DNA of 30,618 nt from a virus, in IMG/VR virus record IMGVR_UViG_3300026544_000017, positions 1 to 30,618 of that record, one strand, 5' to 3'. Below the pieces are notes generated by a model. It made no database searches, was not told where the DNA came from, and was given only the letters and a program-made list of their open reading frames with translations. Shown piece by piece: positions 16,402 through 24,430 of the stretch; positions within the stretch are counted from its first letter, which is position 1, and each line of letters opens with the position of its first letter. Both the position numbers and the translations under genes were made by a program.

Positions 16402-17878
16402 GATTACGGATACTGGCATTAAAGAGAAAACTTATACTGAATACCTCACTGAGATTCAGAAAGAATGGAAGGCTGTTTTTGGAGAAGACCTTGCCTTCGA
16501 TCCCGAAACACCACAGGGACAAGTCACTTCCCTTGAGGCACTCGAACTTGTATCAGCAGAATCTGCTATACTAAACATCGGTCGCTCGATGGACGTGCTT
16601 CAATGCAGTGGTCAGCAACTTGACGACTTGTTTAGTCTGTTGTCCGTGATCCGACGGAGTGCCACTAGGTCGTCCGTCTCCTGTACGCTTGGTGGAGATC
16701 ATGGAACAATCATTCCAGCTGGAAGCATTGTTCAAATGGATAGCGGAACAAAGTTTCTTTTAAACGCGCAGGTTGTTATCGGTGTTTCTGGGGCAGAAGT
16801 TGCAGACTTTACCTGCGAAGAAGAAGGTAACATCGCCGTCCCAGCAGGATCTGTCACAAAGATTATTACTCCAGTTATCGGATGGAATACGGTCACAAAT
16901 GTTTTCGCAGGAACAGCGGGAAAAGATGTTGAGAACGATGCCCAGTACACAGCGCGGTATTTCAACGAATTATTCTCCATGTCCAACTCGATGATGGAAA
17001 GTATCGAGTCTGCGATATATCGACAAGAAGGCGTTTCATCTTTGTCGTATAAAGAAAACGTGACGAATTCTGATAACAGTGACATGGATGGGGCATTCGT
17101 GCCTGCACATGGATTCACGTTTGCTGTTCAAGGTGGAGGTGCTGTTGACATTGCCAACGCAATACGCAGAACAAAAAGTGCTGGTTCCGATACAAGGCAA
17201 GATGTTCCGTGTACGCTTATCGGCATCAAAGATGTGGTCGTTCCGAAAGGAACCCGTGTGTCTGGCGTTGACGGAGCAATAACGTATACGTTTAGGCTCA
17301 AGGAAGATGCAAAGCTTACAACTCCAGTAAGTGGTGCAGATTACAAAGCCACTGGTCACTTCGAGTGCATCACCGATGGGCAACTTGATCTACCCGCTGG
17401 GGTTGTAGACACGATTGTTGATCCAGTTGTTGGGCTGAACTCGGTATCTAACGACGCGCAAATTAGATTTGTCTGCGTGATGATCGATGTATGGAACCAG
17501 AAGAATACATTTGTCACCCAGTCCATTCCGATAAACTTCCTTCGGGTTGAACCAGTTCCGTTGGAGATATTGATATCAACCTCCCCACACGCTGGGGTCT
17601 TCCCGCCCGACGGTAAGAAGCAAATCAAGGATAACATCATTGCGTACTTCGAGGGTTTTGAGTACGAGACACACGACTTTGAGTTTGATGGAATCAAGGT
17701 TGGAGAAGACGTATACAAAGCGCGATTGTATACTCCAGTAAATATGGTGAAAGGTCACAACATAATATCGATAACGATGCGAGTGAAAGGAACAACAACG
17801 GATTTAGAAATGACAGACCTGACCATGTATCAGTTGGCAACTATTGAGGAAGCCGACATAACAGTAATCTCTGCATAA
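16394..17878 (+). CDS. Baseplate J-like wedge protein
   Basis: 494 residues. The GEDLAFDPETPQGQVTSLEA motif near the start and the IGRSMDVLQCSGQQLDDLFS segment are typical of the baseplate J (PF04865; P2 gpJ, Mu gp47, T4 gp6) family. The middle has two tandem copies of a beta sandwich (around 'CTLGGDHGTIIPAGSIVQM' and 'CTLIGIKDVVVPKGTRV'). It forms the iris of the baseplate that opens on contraction. GGAGG at 16383-16387 is a good ribosome binding site. Confidence 0.93.
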   Translation: MAEITDTGIKEKTYTEYLTEIQKEWKAVFGEDLAFDPETPQGQVTSLEALELVSAESAILNIGRSMDVLQCSGQQLDDLFSLLSVIRRSATRSSVSCTLGGDHGTIIPAGSIVQMDSGTKFLLNAQVVIGVSGAEVADFTCEEEGNIAVPAGSVTKIITPVIGWNTVTNVFAGTAGKDVENDAQYTARYFNELFSMSNSMMESIESAIYRQEGVSSLSYKENVTNSDNSDMDGAFVPAHGFTFAVQGGGAVDIANAIRRTKSAGSDTRQDVPCTLIGIKDVVVPKGTRVSGVDGAITYTFRLKEDAKLTTPVSGADYKATGHFECITDGQLDLPAGVVDTIVDPVVGLNSVSNDAQIRFVCVMIDVWNQKNTFVTQSIPINFLRVEPVPLEILISTSPHAGVFPPDGKKQIKDNIIAYFEGFEYETHDFEFDGIKVGEDVYKARLYTPVNMVKGHNIISITMRVKGTTTDLEMTDLTMYQLATIEEADITVISA

Positions 17879-17880
17879 TC

Positions 17881-18519
17881 ATGAGTGAAAGAAACAAATA
17901 TATTATTTCCCAATACTATGAATCACCGCGACTTCGCGTGATGATCGAGTCCTTTAATGGGCTAGTGGAAAAAGAGATACTCCAATCTGCAATCAAGTTG
18001 GCTTCTTGCGGTGGTATCAGTGCAAAGGGATACTGGCTTGATCTACTTGGTAGGCGGTTCGGGTTCAACCGTCCATTGCTATTGAGCGTGGATTCGGTAA
18101 AGTATTTTGGATTGACTGGTGTTCCTCAAGGTGTTGTTTCTCACAAAGGAACATTTAGCCAAGCACCGTTTGTAAAATCAGATGACGACATTATATCAAA
18201 CAGATACTATGCAAGTGATATGATTTACTCGAACTTGCTAAAGCTGTGGATTTCAAAAATGCAGTCCACCGCGACGGTTGATTCTATCAACCACATTTTG
18301 TCGAGCATATATCCGAATTCTTACACCATCGATAATCAGGACATGACGCTTGATTGCTATCTTAACATCAGCGGTGAGGAAGCATTTGATGCAGACTTTA
18401 TTCTGGACAACGGATATATTCTTCCGCGTCCAGCTGGAGTTGCAATCAGGTTGCACACATTCAAATACTTCGGGTTTGACAATACAGGTGAAAAATTTGA
18501 CAATGGGGCTTTTGGCTAG
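17881..18519 (+). CDS. Baseplate wedge protein, DUF2612 type (gpI/gp48 role)
   Basis: 212 residues. The SAKGYWLDLLGRRFGFNRPL segment and the C-terminal FKYFGFDNTGEKFDNGAFG match DUF2612, a family placed after baseplate J in many myophages and equivalent in role to P2 gpI and Mu gp48. It connects the wedge to the fibres that follow. Two bases separate it from the J stop. Its stop codon is part of the AGGAGG ribosome binding site of the next gene. Confidence 0.87.
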   Translation: MSERNKYIISQYYESPRLRVMIESFNGLVEKEILQSAIKLASCGGISAKGYWLDLLGRRFGFNRPLLLSVDSVKYFGLTGVPQGVVSHKGTFSQAPFVKSDDDIISNRYYASDMIYSNLLKLWISKMQSTATVDSINHILSSIYPNSYTIDNQDMTLDCYLNISGEEAFDADFILDNGYILPRPAGVAIRLHTFKYFGFDNTGEKFDNGAFG

Positions 18520-18528
18520 GAGGACATT

Positions 18529-19245
18529 ATGGGACGCGATGAATTAGGTATTGATGTAGAAGTGTTTGCAAAGCACGGTAATCGGCTTGCTCTCCCTACG
18601 TATGACGAAGGTTACACTCAGGAATATGAGGGTAACACATTCCCTTCCAGACAAGGCTTGAACGACGTGCTTGCGAAAGTATCAGCAGTCGCGAAGGACG
18701 TAAACATTTTTGGAGCAATGCTCCCTTGGAATGACGGCATCTCGTACAAGATTGGTGCAACCGTCCAGAGAAGCGGTGTGTTCTTTGTTGCCATCAATGA
18801 CAACATAAACTCAGACCCCGTTCTTTTCCCTGCGAACTGGACAACACTCTCTACGCTCCTCGGCATGAAGACCGACCGAGAATACATACCGTTCACATCT
18901 CACGAGGACTATCCAATATCAAGCGTGACAGCCAGTCATGCTTATAACATATCAAAGTTCAGAGGTAATGGACTTCGGCATGAAGACATCAGAGAGATCC
19001 ACGTATTCTGCCGTGTGATTGATTGCAGAGACGCACGATACATTCATGCTAGTTTTCCAAATTCAGGTATGAAGTTAATCGCAAGAACTGGTAGCGGAAA
19101 TAGTAAGGACAGAGCGCATGGAACAACAACTGCTGTGATCCCCGTGAACTCTGATACGACCACTCTTCACATGAGTATCTCTGGTGCGGCGTGGAATTTT
19201 CAGTACTTTATTTATGGAGCAGTACAAAGAAAGATTGGCATCTAG
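18529..19245 (+). CDS. Short tail fibre-like protein
   Basis: 238 residues. Residues about 1-110 (LGIDVEVFAKHG ... DVNIFGAMLPWNDGISYKIG ... FFVAINDNINSDPVLFPANW) align with the start of the next gene and are probably the baseplate attachment domain. It is followed by an unrelated 130-residue C-terminal domain with a HMSISGAAWNFQYFIYGA end that may bind receptor or the partner fibre. AGGAGGAC at 18518-18525 is a strong ribosome binding site. I do not recognise a family for the C-terminal part. Confidence 0.72.
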   Translation: MGRDELGIDVEVFAKHGNRLALPTYDEGYTQEYEGNTFPSRQGLNDVLAKVSAVAKDVNIFGAMLPWNDGISYKIGATVQRSGVFFVAINDNINSDPVLFPANWTTLSTLLGMKTDREYIPFTSHEDYPISSVTASHAYNISKFRGNGLRHEDIREIHVFCRVIDCRDARYIHASFPNSGMKLIARTGSGNSKDRAHGTTTAVIPVNSDTTTLHMSISGAAWNFQYFIYGAVQRKIGI

Positions 19246-19269
19246 TATGCCGACACAAGGGAGAAGATT

Positions 19270-21531
19270 ATGGCACGTAACCCATTAGGAATATTCAAAA
19301 AGATTTTTGCAAAGAACGGCGACAAGACCGAGTTCTATGAATTTGAAGAGGGATGGAACCCTGATTACAGCGACCCAACCACGGACAAGAGACCGCAACG
19401 GGTCGTGATGAATGACTTGTTTGCAAAGCTATTTGCACTCGGCGTTGACGTGAACTCCTATGGTGGAGGTCTGCCTTGGAACCAGAACATCGAGTATAAA
19501 ACTGATGCTACCGTAACAGAAAACGGTATGCTCTACCTCGCGCTGAGAGATAACCTGAACAAACCGCCATCGGTAAGCAACCTTGACTGGGGAATGATTG
19601 CTCTTGAACACGTCGGTGCAACTCCAGCTGGTGGTTTTGAGGGTGGTATTTCTGCATTCGCTGGTGCTGGTGGAGCGATAGGAAAAAATGCTATCACTGA
19701 CAGCGGTGGTGCAGTCGGTGAAGATGCTGTGTCTGCAAGTGGTGGTGCTATTGGTGAAGGTGCGAGCGCAACGAACGGATTTGCTGGGGGCTACAAGGCA
19801 AAGTCAACTGGCGATAAAGCCATTCAGCTTGGCACAGGAACAAACAGCGAAGACGGTACGCTCAAAGTTTTTGATACCGAGCTACTCAAAGCTGATGGAA
19901 AGATTCCGAATGAGCGAACGAAAGGAGTATCCTCATCAATTCTTACAGCAGACGGATCGGTTCTTAAAATCGAAAACGGACTGGTTACTTTCATGCAGAA
20001 AGAGGTTACGATTCCGCCGTTGCTTACACCTAATGGGTATCAGTATTTTATTGAGAACACAGGTCTCCGACTGATGGACAGGCTCGGATACGTTTGTGAG
20101 AAACCAGTCGTAACTAATGTGCCTTGCGTTCGCTTTGGCAATGGTGATGGACACGCGAAATTTAAGCCAACGTCTTTACAGATCTCACCGTTCAACAACT
20201 TCATACTCAAGGCTCGTCTTGTAAACACTGGTATCACAGGGCGAAACGATATCTTAACGCTAGACGCTGGAACTGTTGAAGTAAGTTTTTACATATCTGG
20301 CGATGAGAATATTGGTGCGCCTAACTCAAGCTCCACAATTTGTTTCAGATTATTTGATCCAGCATCTGGCGAAGAGATGACAGGAAAGGGAGCGATCCCA
20401 GATTCGTTCATCGACAAGATGATTACTGCCACCGTGAAGAAGACTGGTTCGGTGTGGGATTTTCTGGTTGAGGGCAACTCCTTACAGCACACCCAAGTAA
20501 CCGATACTTGGAACAAAGCAGTGCCGATACCTGATAGCCCGATGTTGATCCTCAAGAACAGAGTCAACCCTATCACGATGAAGAATTTGTACATGAACCT
20601 CGGCGGGTACGAGGCTGAGTTTATGATGGAAGAAGGTGCAGGAGATGTGTTGTATAACCTTTATGACACTGGAGCAAATGCGTACCTTGAGTCTACAGAG
20701 ACGAACGGTGTGGGAATAATGCGGTCTGCAAGAACAAATGACGCGATGAGCCACAATGCAAAGAATGGTTGCAGAAAGGTTTCAGGCACAGAATTTTCTG
20801 GTGTTTCAGACAACGAGTTCGTTTATATTCCAGCCGACAAAAATGGTGTGGCACAGGACTCATCGATGGTCGAGGTTATCCATCTTCATGTTATAACAAC
20901 TGATGAGTGGTATGACCTAACCGCCGATGATGTTCCGTCTGGCATTTGGCATGGCGGGCGTATGTTGTACAACGAAGGTGGGCTTGGTGTAAGCATAAAC
21001 TTCTGGAAAGGGCAGTGGTACATCGATGTCACCGCAATGGGTGATTCGTATTGTTTCCCAGTCGGGTCAAACGATGACAACCTCTATCCTCCAAAAGGAA
21101 ACTTTGTTGTAACGGACAACTGCACAGGTAACAGTGTTGAGGTAGAGATTTCTTATGACTATCCCTCCATCAATGATGATGGAAATATTGTTGCACAAAA
21201 CCTGACCTGTATGCCTGCCGTAATGCACAACGGAGCAAACTTCACCTTGACTCAGAAGCACTCAGCTTCACCGAAGCCACTTTGGTCTGTCTGGTATGAT
21301 GAGTTCGGGAATGAGTTAGATCTTTCCCTTGATGATTTCAAACTCTTAACCAACGGGACAAAGGACACCGCGTCAAGATTCGATAAGATGGGAGCAGATA
21401 ATGCCTGCCACCTGCTTGAGCAAATTGTTTACAAGCAAGGTGCAGTCGCATCGATGAATGATGTTCAACGGCAGGAAATGGTTTGGTACATGGGGTCTAC
21501 TGACTGCGCTCCAAAGATACCAGTCACATAA
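19270..21531 (+). CDS. Large tail fibre / receptor-binding protein
   Basis: 753 residues, the largest protein in the window. Residues 1-110 are the shared attachment domain. Residues about 115-200 contain YadA-head-like short repeats (GGAIGKNAITD, SGGAVGEDAVSA, SGGAIGEGASAT) leading into GFAGGYKAKSTGDKAIQLGTG, which suggests a trimeric beta-roll shaft. The rest (about 230-753) is beta-rich with no motif I recognise and likely carries the receptor-binding sites. It is the best candidate for the main host-range determinant. The ribosome binding site is AAGGGAGAAG just before ATG 19270. Confidence 0.8.
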   Translation: MARNPLGIFKKIFAKNGDKTEFYEFEEGWNPDYSDPTTDKRPQRVVMNDLFAKLFALGVDVNSYGGGLPWNQNIEYKTDATVTENGMLYLALRDNLNKPPSVSNLDWGMIALEHVGATPAGGFEGGISAFAGAGGAIGKNAITDSGGAVGEDAVSASGGAIGEGASATNGFAGGYKAKSTGDKAIQLGTGTNSEDGTLKVFDTELLKADGKIPNERTKGVSSSILTADGSVLKIENGLVTFMQKEVTIPPLLTPNGYQYFIENTGLRLMDRLGYVCEKPVVTNVPCVRFGNGDGHAKFKPTSLQISPFNNFILKARLVNTGITGRNDILTLDAGTVEVSFYISGDENIGAPNSSSTICFRLFDPASGEEMTGKGAIPDSFIDKMITATVKKTGSVWDFLVEGNSLQHTQVTDTWNKAVPIPDSPMLILKNRVNPITMKNLYMNLGGYEAEFMMEEGAGDVLYNLYDTGANAYLESTETNGVGIMRSARTNDAMSHNAKNGCRKVSGTEFSGVSDNEFVYIPADKNGVAQDSSMVEVIHLHVITTDEWYDLTADDVPSGIWHGGRMLYNEGGLGVSINFWKGQWYIDVTAMGDSYCFPVGSNDDNLYPPKGNFVVTDNCTGNSVEVEISYDYPSINDDGNIVAQNLTCMPAVMHNGANFTLTQKHSASPKPLWSVWYDEFGNELDLSLDDFKLLTNGTKDTASRFDKMGADNACHLLEQIVYKQGAVASMNDVQRQEMVWYMGSTDCAPKIPVT

Positions 21532-21536
21532 TTCAT

Positions 21537-21576
21537 TGTGTCACTTGTGTGATTTAATACTTGCACAAGTGATGCA
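21537..21576. other. Strong inverted repeat between fibre and accessory genes
   Basis: TCACTTGTG (21541-21549) and CACAAGTGA (21564-21572) form a perfect nine-base stem with a 14-base loop. It extends by two G-U and two standard pairs to 21537/21576. No T-tract follows on either strand, so it is not a classical terminator. It may stabilise or separate the mRNA segments. Confidence 0.5.
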
Positions 21577-21615
21577 CCAGACGTACATTCGTGAAAAACA
21601 TGGAGAACAACAAAA

Positions 21616-21903
21616 ATGATTATTGAAGAAATAACAGTAACAACAACACCGACACCATTGTATGACCTCCTTGCTGTAACTGGCAGGGATATGCCAAGCA
21701 CTCCAACCGTATCCGCCTGTTCTTTGCGGGCGATAGATAGCGTTGTTATCATGGGATCAGACCCACTGAGTGTGAGACCAGTTGTATTTTGTGACCCAGC
21801 AAACGGTCAACCGTTTGAATCGCACATGACAATGAACCTTTACCAGACGCTTCTTTCTGTTGATTCGGGAACTGCAAAAGTTGGCGTTGTTATTTCTGAC
21901 TAA
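21616..21903 (+). CDS. Small unknown protein, possibly virion
   Basis: 95 residues, Thr/Val-rich and beta-like. No signal peptide and no family recognised. A YDLLAVTGRDMPSTP segment and the YQTLLSVDSGTAKVGVVIS end give no catalytic residues. Ribosome binding site TGGAGAA (21600-21606). The TAATG overlap with the next small gene shows it is part of a coupled set of three after the fibre gene. Such positions often hold head fibres, decoration proteins or fibre chaperones, but no function can be stated. Confidence 0.65.
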   Translation: MIIEEITVTTTPTPLYDLLAVTGRDMPSTPTVSACSLRAIDSVVIMGSDPLSVRPVVFCDPANGQPFESHMTMNLYQTLLSVDSGTAKVGVVISD

Positions 21904-22076
21904 TGTTTAAAGAAACTTCATTCTCAAACAAGAAGTCGGTGTCCGCAAAAGCCACTGGGTTTTATGGGTACGATAATCAAGCACCCACCCCACCGTCTGG
22001 CGGGAAAGTTTTTGTTACATCAGATGGTCATGGCTTTGTCACATCTCAAAATCACCTATTCATAACAAAGGGATAA
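21903..22076 (+). CDS. 57-residue unknown protein
   Basis: A short frame starting in the TAATG overlap with the preceding stop and ending with TAA three bases before the next ATG. It has MFKETSFSNKK at the start, a Pro-Pro-Ser-Gly-Gly hinge in the middle and TSDGHGFVTSQNHLFITKG at the end. It fills the gap between two coupled genes exactly, which is the main evidence that it is translated. No family is recognised. It may be a fragment-like virion or chaperone component. Confidence 0.55.
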   Translation: MFKETSFSNKKSVSAKATGFYGYDNQAPTPPSGGKVFVTSDGHGFVTSQNHLFITKG

Positions 22077-22079
22077 ATC

Positions 22080-22856
22080 ATGGACGAATATAATAGCGAG
22101 TTTTCAGACGATCAGCTAACAGTAAAATTACGCATGGCGGATTCAAACATTTTTATGTGGAACACCCACAACCTACCAAATGGAAGTGTCGGTGCAATCG
22201 GTTCGTTCTTGGAGGACGTGACTGGTTCTGAACAGCACGTATCGCACACCGTTCAGGCTAACATCGACAAGCACGTAACGTGCAACCGTCACTTGGTGTT
22301 TGATGTAAGAACTCTTACGACAGCTGGTACGTTCCGTGTGTCTGGGTACAAGGTCGATGAGGCAGATGGTTCTGTTTCTCCGCACAACGAGGAAATTGCG
22401 ATTGATGCAATTGGGTACTATCAGACAGACGCGAAATGGATGGGTGATGTATCAGTAATCGCAACTGACATGGGTGATATTCGCACCCACTTTAACTCCC
22501 TCACATATTATGATGCCTCGAACTTTGACTATGCTATAACATTTGCGCGTGGGTCTTGGACACCTGGACACGATTCGTGGTCTTGCAGAATAAAAATTCT
22601 GAAGGTTATGAATTCTGGTGAGGTCGTGGACTTATCACCTCAGTGGGACTTCAGTTCAAGCGACTCCATGCCACGGGCATACAAGGGAGTTCAAGGCAAC
22701 TGCAAAGTTGCTATCTCCGAAGTGTTCCTTGGGTCTAAGAAGGAGGGGCTTATCCTCCTCATTGATAATATTTTAAACATAAAACAAGGTGGCGTTACAC
22801 TGCAAGTCAAGGGCGTAGACCCTGACACAGGTGGACCGTTTGCGTATGGGCTGTAA
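22080..22856 (+). CDS. Unknown protein after fibre genes, likely virion
   Basis: 258 residues, no signal peptide, mixed beta with many aromatic residues (for example YYDASNFDYAITFARGSW, DSWSCRIKIL). It has four Cys-poor domains by eye but no motif I can name. Ribosome binding site AAAGGG (22067-22072) lies inside the end of the previous small frame. It is co-transcribed with the fibre genes and precedes a lipoprotein. A structural or attachment role is plausible, not shown. Confidence 0.6.
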   Translation: MDEYNSEFSDDQLTVKLRMADSNIFMWNTHNLPNGSVGAIGSFLEDVTGSEQHVSHTVQANIDKHVTCNRHLVFDVRTLTTAGTFRVSGYKVDEADGSVSPHNEEIAIDAIGYYQTDAKWMGDVSVIATDMGDIRTHFNSLTYYDASNFDYAITFARGSWTPGHDSWSCRIKILKVMNSGEVVDLSPQWDFSSSDSMPRAYKGVQGNCKVAISEVFLGSKKEGLILLIDNILNIKQGGVTLQVKGVDPDTGGPFAYGL

Positions 22857-22878
22857 GATAAGGAACTAGGGAGATTTT

Positions 22879-23127
22879 ATGAAGTACTTAATGTGTGCCA
22901 TTTTAACTATGCTTATTGCTGGGTGCGGGGTATCGCCAAAGGCACGGGTGCTTCGTGTCGAGATCTACACAGACCATGCGAAGATCACCGACATCTCAGT
23001 GCAGGCTCCGAGGGATTCCACTGGGGTAAAGGCTTCAGTTGTTCCGATCAAAGCCGAGGCTTCGGTAATCGAGGCGAAGTGTGGATGCGAAGAAGCATCC
23101 AACGCTCCACCCCCATTAAGCCCCTAG
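22879..23127 (+). CDS. Small lipoprotein
   Basis: 82 residues with a short Lys-led hydrophobic start and a lipobox (LIAGC, Cys16) for signal peptidase II, giving a mature protein of 67 residues tethered to a membrane. The C-terminus is Pro-rich (APPPLSP) with a CGC motif. It may be a superinfection-exclusion lipoprotein like those of T5-type phages, or an outer-membrane spanin subunit. No inner-membrane spanin partner or endolysin is nearby, so neither is established. It is the last late gene and its stop overlaps that of the minus-strand gene. Confidence 0.7.
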   Translation: MKYLMCAILTMLIAGCGVSPKARVLRVEIYTDHAKITDISVQAPRDSTGVKASVVPIKAEASVIEAKCGCEEASNAPPPLSP

Positions 23128-23651
23128 GATTGTTCCATCATTTCTGCCAGCGTAATTGTCCTCTTACCGAGGGCATTTATTTCGCCGTTCTTTTTGTGCC
23201 TCCAAACGGTGGGGGCGAATGTTTTTGCGAACAGTTTTTCTGGAACAATCTTCTGCACGTACCAGCCGAGGTCATCATACACCACCTTCTGAATGGCTGA
23301 GAAATATTTGGCATCATGAAACATGGAGCCAGACCCCTTGACATCTATAATAATTCTATTCACAGCATTCATATCAATAGACTTCTCGAATACCTTCGCA
23401 ATCTCAGGTGCGTTTTCCTCGATGAGTCTATCAAAAGAGAAGGTGAAGTCGGGCGTGTAAACCAGCGGGTTAAGCAGGTGCTTCTCCACCATATTTATTT
23501 TCGTTTTAAGCTGAACCGCTTTCTTGTATGTCTGCTTCGGGCAGATCTCAAACTTGCATTCCTCATACTCCACATCATATACAAGCCCAGCCTCGTCAAG
23601 TTCCATCAGCCAGTCATAGAACATCTCCTCTTCTTTACTTCTGAATTTCAT
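23124..23651 (-). CDS. PD-(D/E)XK nuclease, DUF1064-like
   Basis: 175 residues. The pattern of an early Glu pair (residues 7-8), YTPDF (Asp68) and IIIDVKG (Asp103, Lys105) is the PD-(D/E)XK nuclease active site. The following YFSAIQKVVYDDLGWYVQKIVP matches the tail of Holliday-resolvase-like DUF1064/VRR-type phage nucleases. ATG 23651 is preferred because AAGGAG sits five bases before it, whereas the GTG at 23657 would overlap that site. It could resolve recombination intermediates before packaging or degrade host DNA. It is the last gene of the early operon. Confidence 0.75.
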   Translation of the reverse strand: MKFRSKEEEMFYDWLMELDEAGLVYDVEYEECKFEICPKQTYKKAVQLKTKINMVEKHLLNPLVYTPDFTFSFDRLIEENAPEIAKVFEKSIDMNAVNRIIIDVKGSGSMFHDAKYFSAIQKVVYDDLGWYVQKIVPEKLFAKTFAPTVWRHKKNGEINALGKRTITLAEMMEQS

Positions 23652-23832
23652 TTTCACTCCTTAATTTTCTCTCATACTCTCGCTCTACCATTCCAGCTGG
23701 AAGGTAAGACGTATCGTTTACGTTGCAGGAAATAAAGTAATACCTTTCCTTTCCACCAACCATAAGCACACCAGAAACCGTACCCCATTTAAGCACGGTT
23801 CCCATTGGAACTATTGATTCAGACTCACTCAT
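23635..23832 (-). CDS. Small unknown protein (65 aa)
   Basis: 65 residues. A short beta section (GTVLKWGTVSGVLMVGG ... YYFISCNV) is followed by a charged helix (MVEREYERKLRSENEIQK). Ribosome binding site GGGAGAAACAA. ATGA overlap with the preceding gene and a 17-base overlap with the nuclease gene put it in the same transcription unit. No family recognised. The leader and first codons resemble those of the gene before it. Confidence 0.6.
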   Translation of the reverse strand: MSESESIVPMGTVLKWGTVSGVLMVGGKERYYFISCNVNDTSYLPAGMVEREYERKLRSENEIQK

Positions 23833-24038
23833 TTGTTTCTCCCTTCTCTGAATTTATGACAAGCAGTTTGTCGGGACTTAACTTTCTGTAATCCGAATTG
23901 TGTTTTGCTACACCAACGAATACTGCAATACAGCCAGTCTTTTCGATACCAGTGCGGTCTCTTTACGTAAGCGCACTGACCGCAAGTTTTATCCGAATGC
24001 TTGTGTAAAAGCTCGGACTCATTAAACAGCTCGCTCAT
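23829..24038 (-). CDS. Cys-rich mini-protein, possible zinc binder
   Basis: 69 residues. CGQC, then C-x4-C (YCSIRWC) and a later ACHKF give four or five Cys plus His, enough for a small zinc site. ATG 24038 has GGAGAGACAA before it and shares ATGA with the previous stop. An in-frame ATG at 24050 is possible but has no ribosome binding site. No family is recognised. Small zinc proteins in phage early operons often bind host proteins or DNA, which is inference. Confidence 0.62.
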   Translation of the reverse strand: MSELFNESELLHKHSDKTCGQCAYVKRPHWYRKDWLYCSIRWCSKTQFGLQKVKSRQTACHKFREGRNK

Positions 24039-24430
24039 TTGTCTCTCCATGCCTTACAGCTTGGATAACATTTTTCGTCAAAACTCTTTCCAGTCATCAG
24101 CCTGTACTCATCATCGAACTCTTTCATTATCCGCACAGCAATGCCTTCGGTTGGCTTTTCACCCAGCAGTTCCTCCTGCTTATCATTAAGGCAGTGAGTG
24201 TACCAGACAGCCTTGTCATCTCCTTCCTTTATCATTGGCACAACAAAGAAGTACCCGCCACCGTCTGAGTTATCCGAAACCACAAGGACAGGTGCGCCAT
24301 CGTCTCCATAAAATATAATACCGCCGTGAATGTATTCACACGTATTCGGCGTTGACCTTTGTTTTGCACCAACAAAATCATCCGAGTCGATGAACTCGAA
24401 CTCCTTACCGCTTTGAAACTTTATCTTCAT
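24035..24430 (-). CDS. Unknown early protein (131 aa)
   Basis: 131 residues. It opens with a beta strand pattern (MKIKFQSGKEFEFIDSDD) and has GGIIFYGDDGAPVLVVSDNS and a helical, charged C-terminus (FDDEYRLMTGKSFDEKC). No motif recognised. GGAGAGGGTT precedes the start. It overlaps the HNH gene by four bases and the Cys-rich gene by four bases, so all are coupled. Confidence 0.6.
   Translation of the reverse strand: MKIKFQSGKEFEFIDSDDFVGAKQRSTPNTCEYIHGGIIFYGDDGAPVLVVSDNSDGGGYFFVVPMIKEGDDKAVWYTHCLNDKQEELLGEKPTEGIAVRIMKEFDDEYRLMTGKSFDEKCYPSCKAWRDK

Noticed and set aside
22741-22759. AGGAGG ... CCTCCT hairpin followed by an AT-rich run
   Set aside because: Fully inside the coding region of the gene at 22080 with no T-run close to the stem.
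22893-23300. 135-codon plus-strand frame over the lipoprotein, as a possible overlapping spanin partner
   Set aside because: No membrane segment or coiled coil at its start, and it runs far into the antisense of the nuclease gene.
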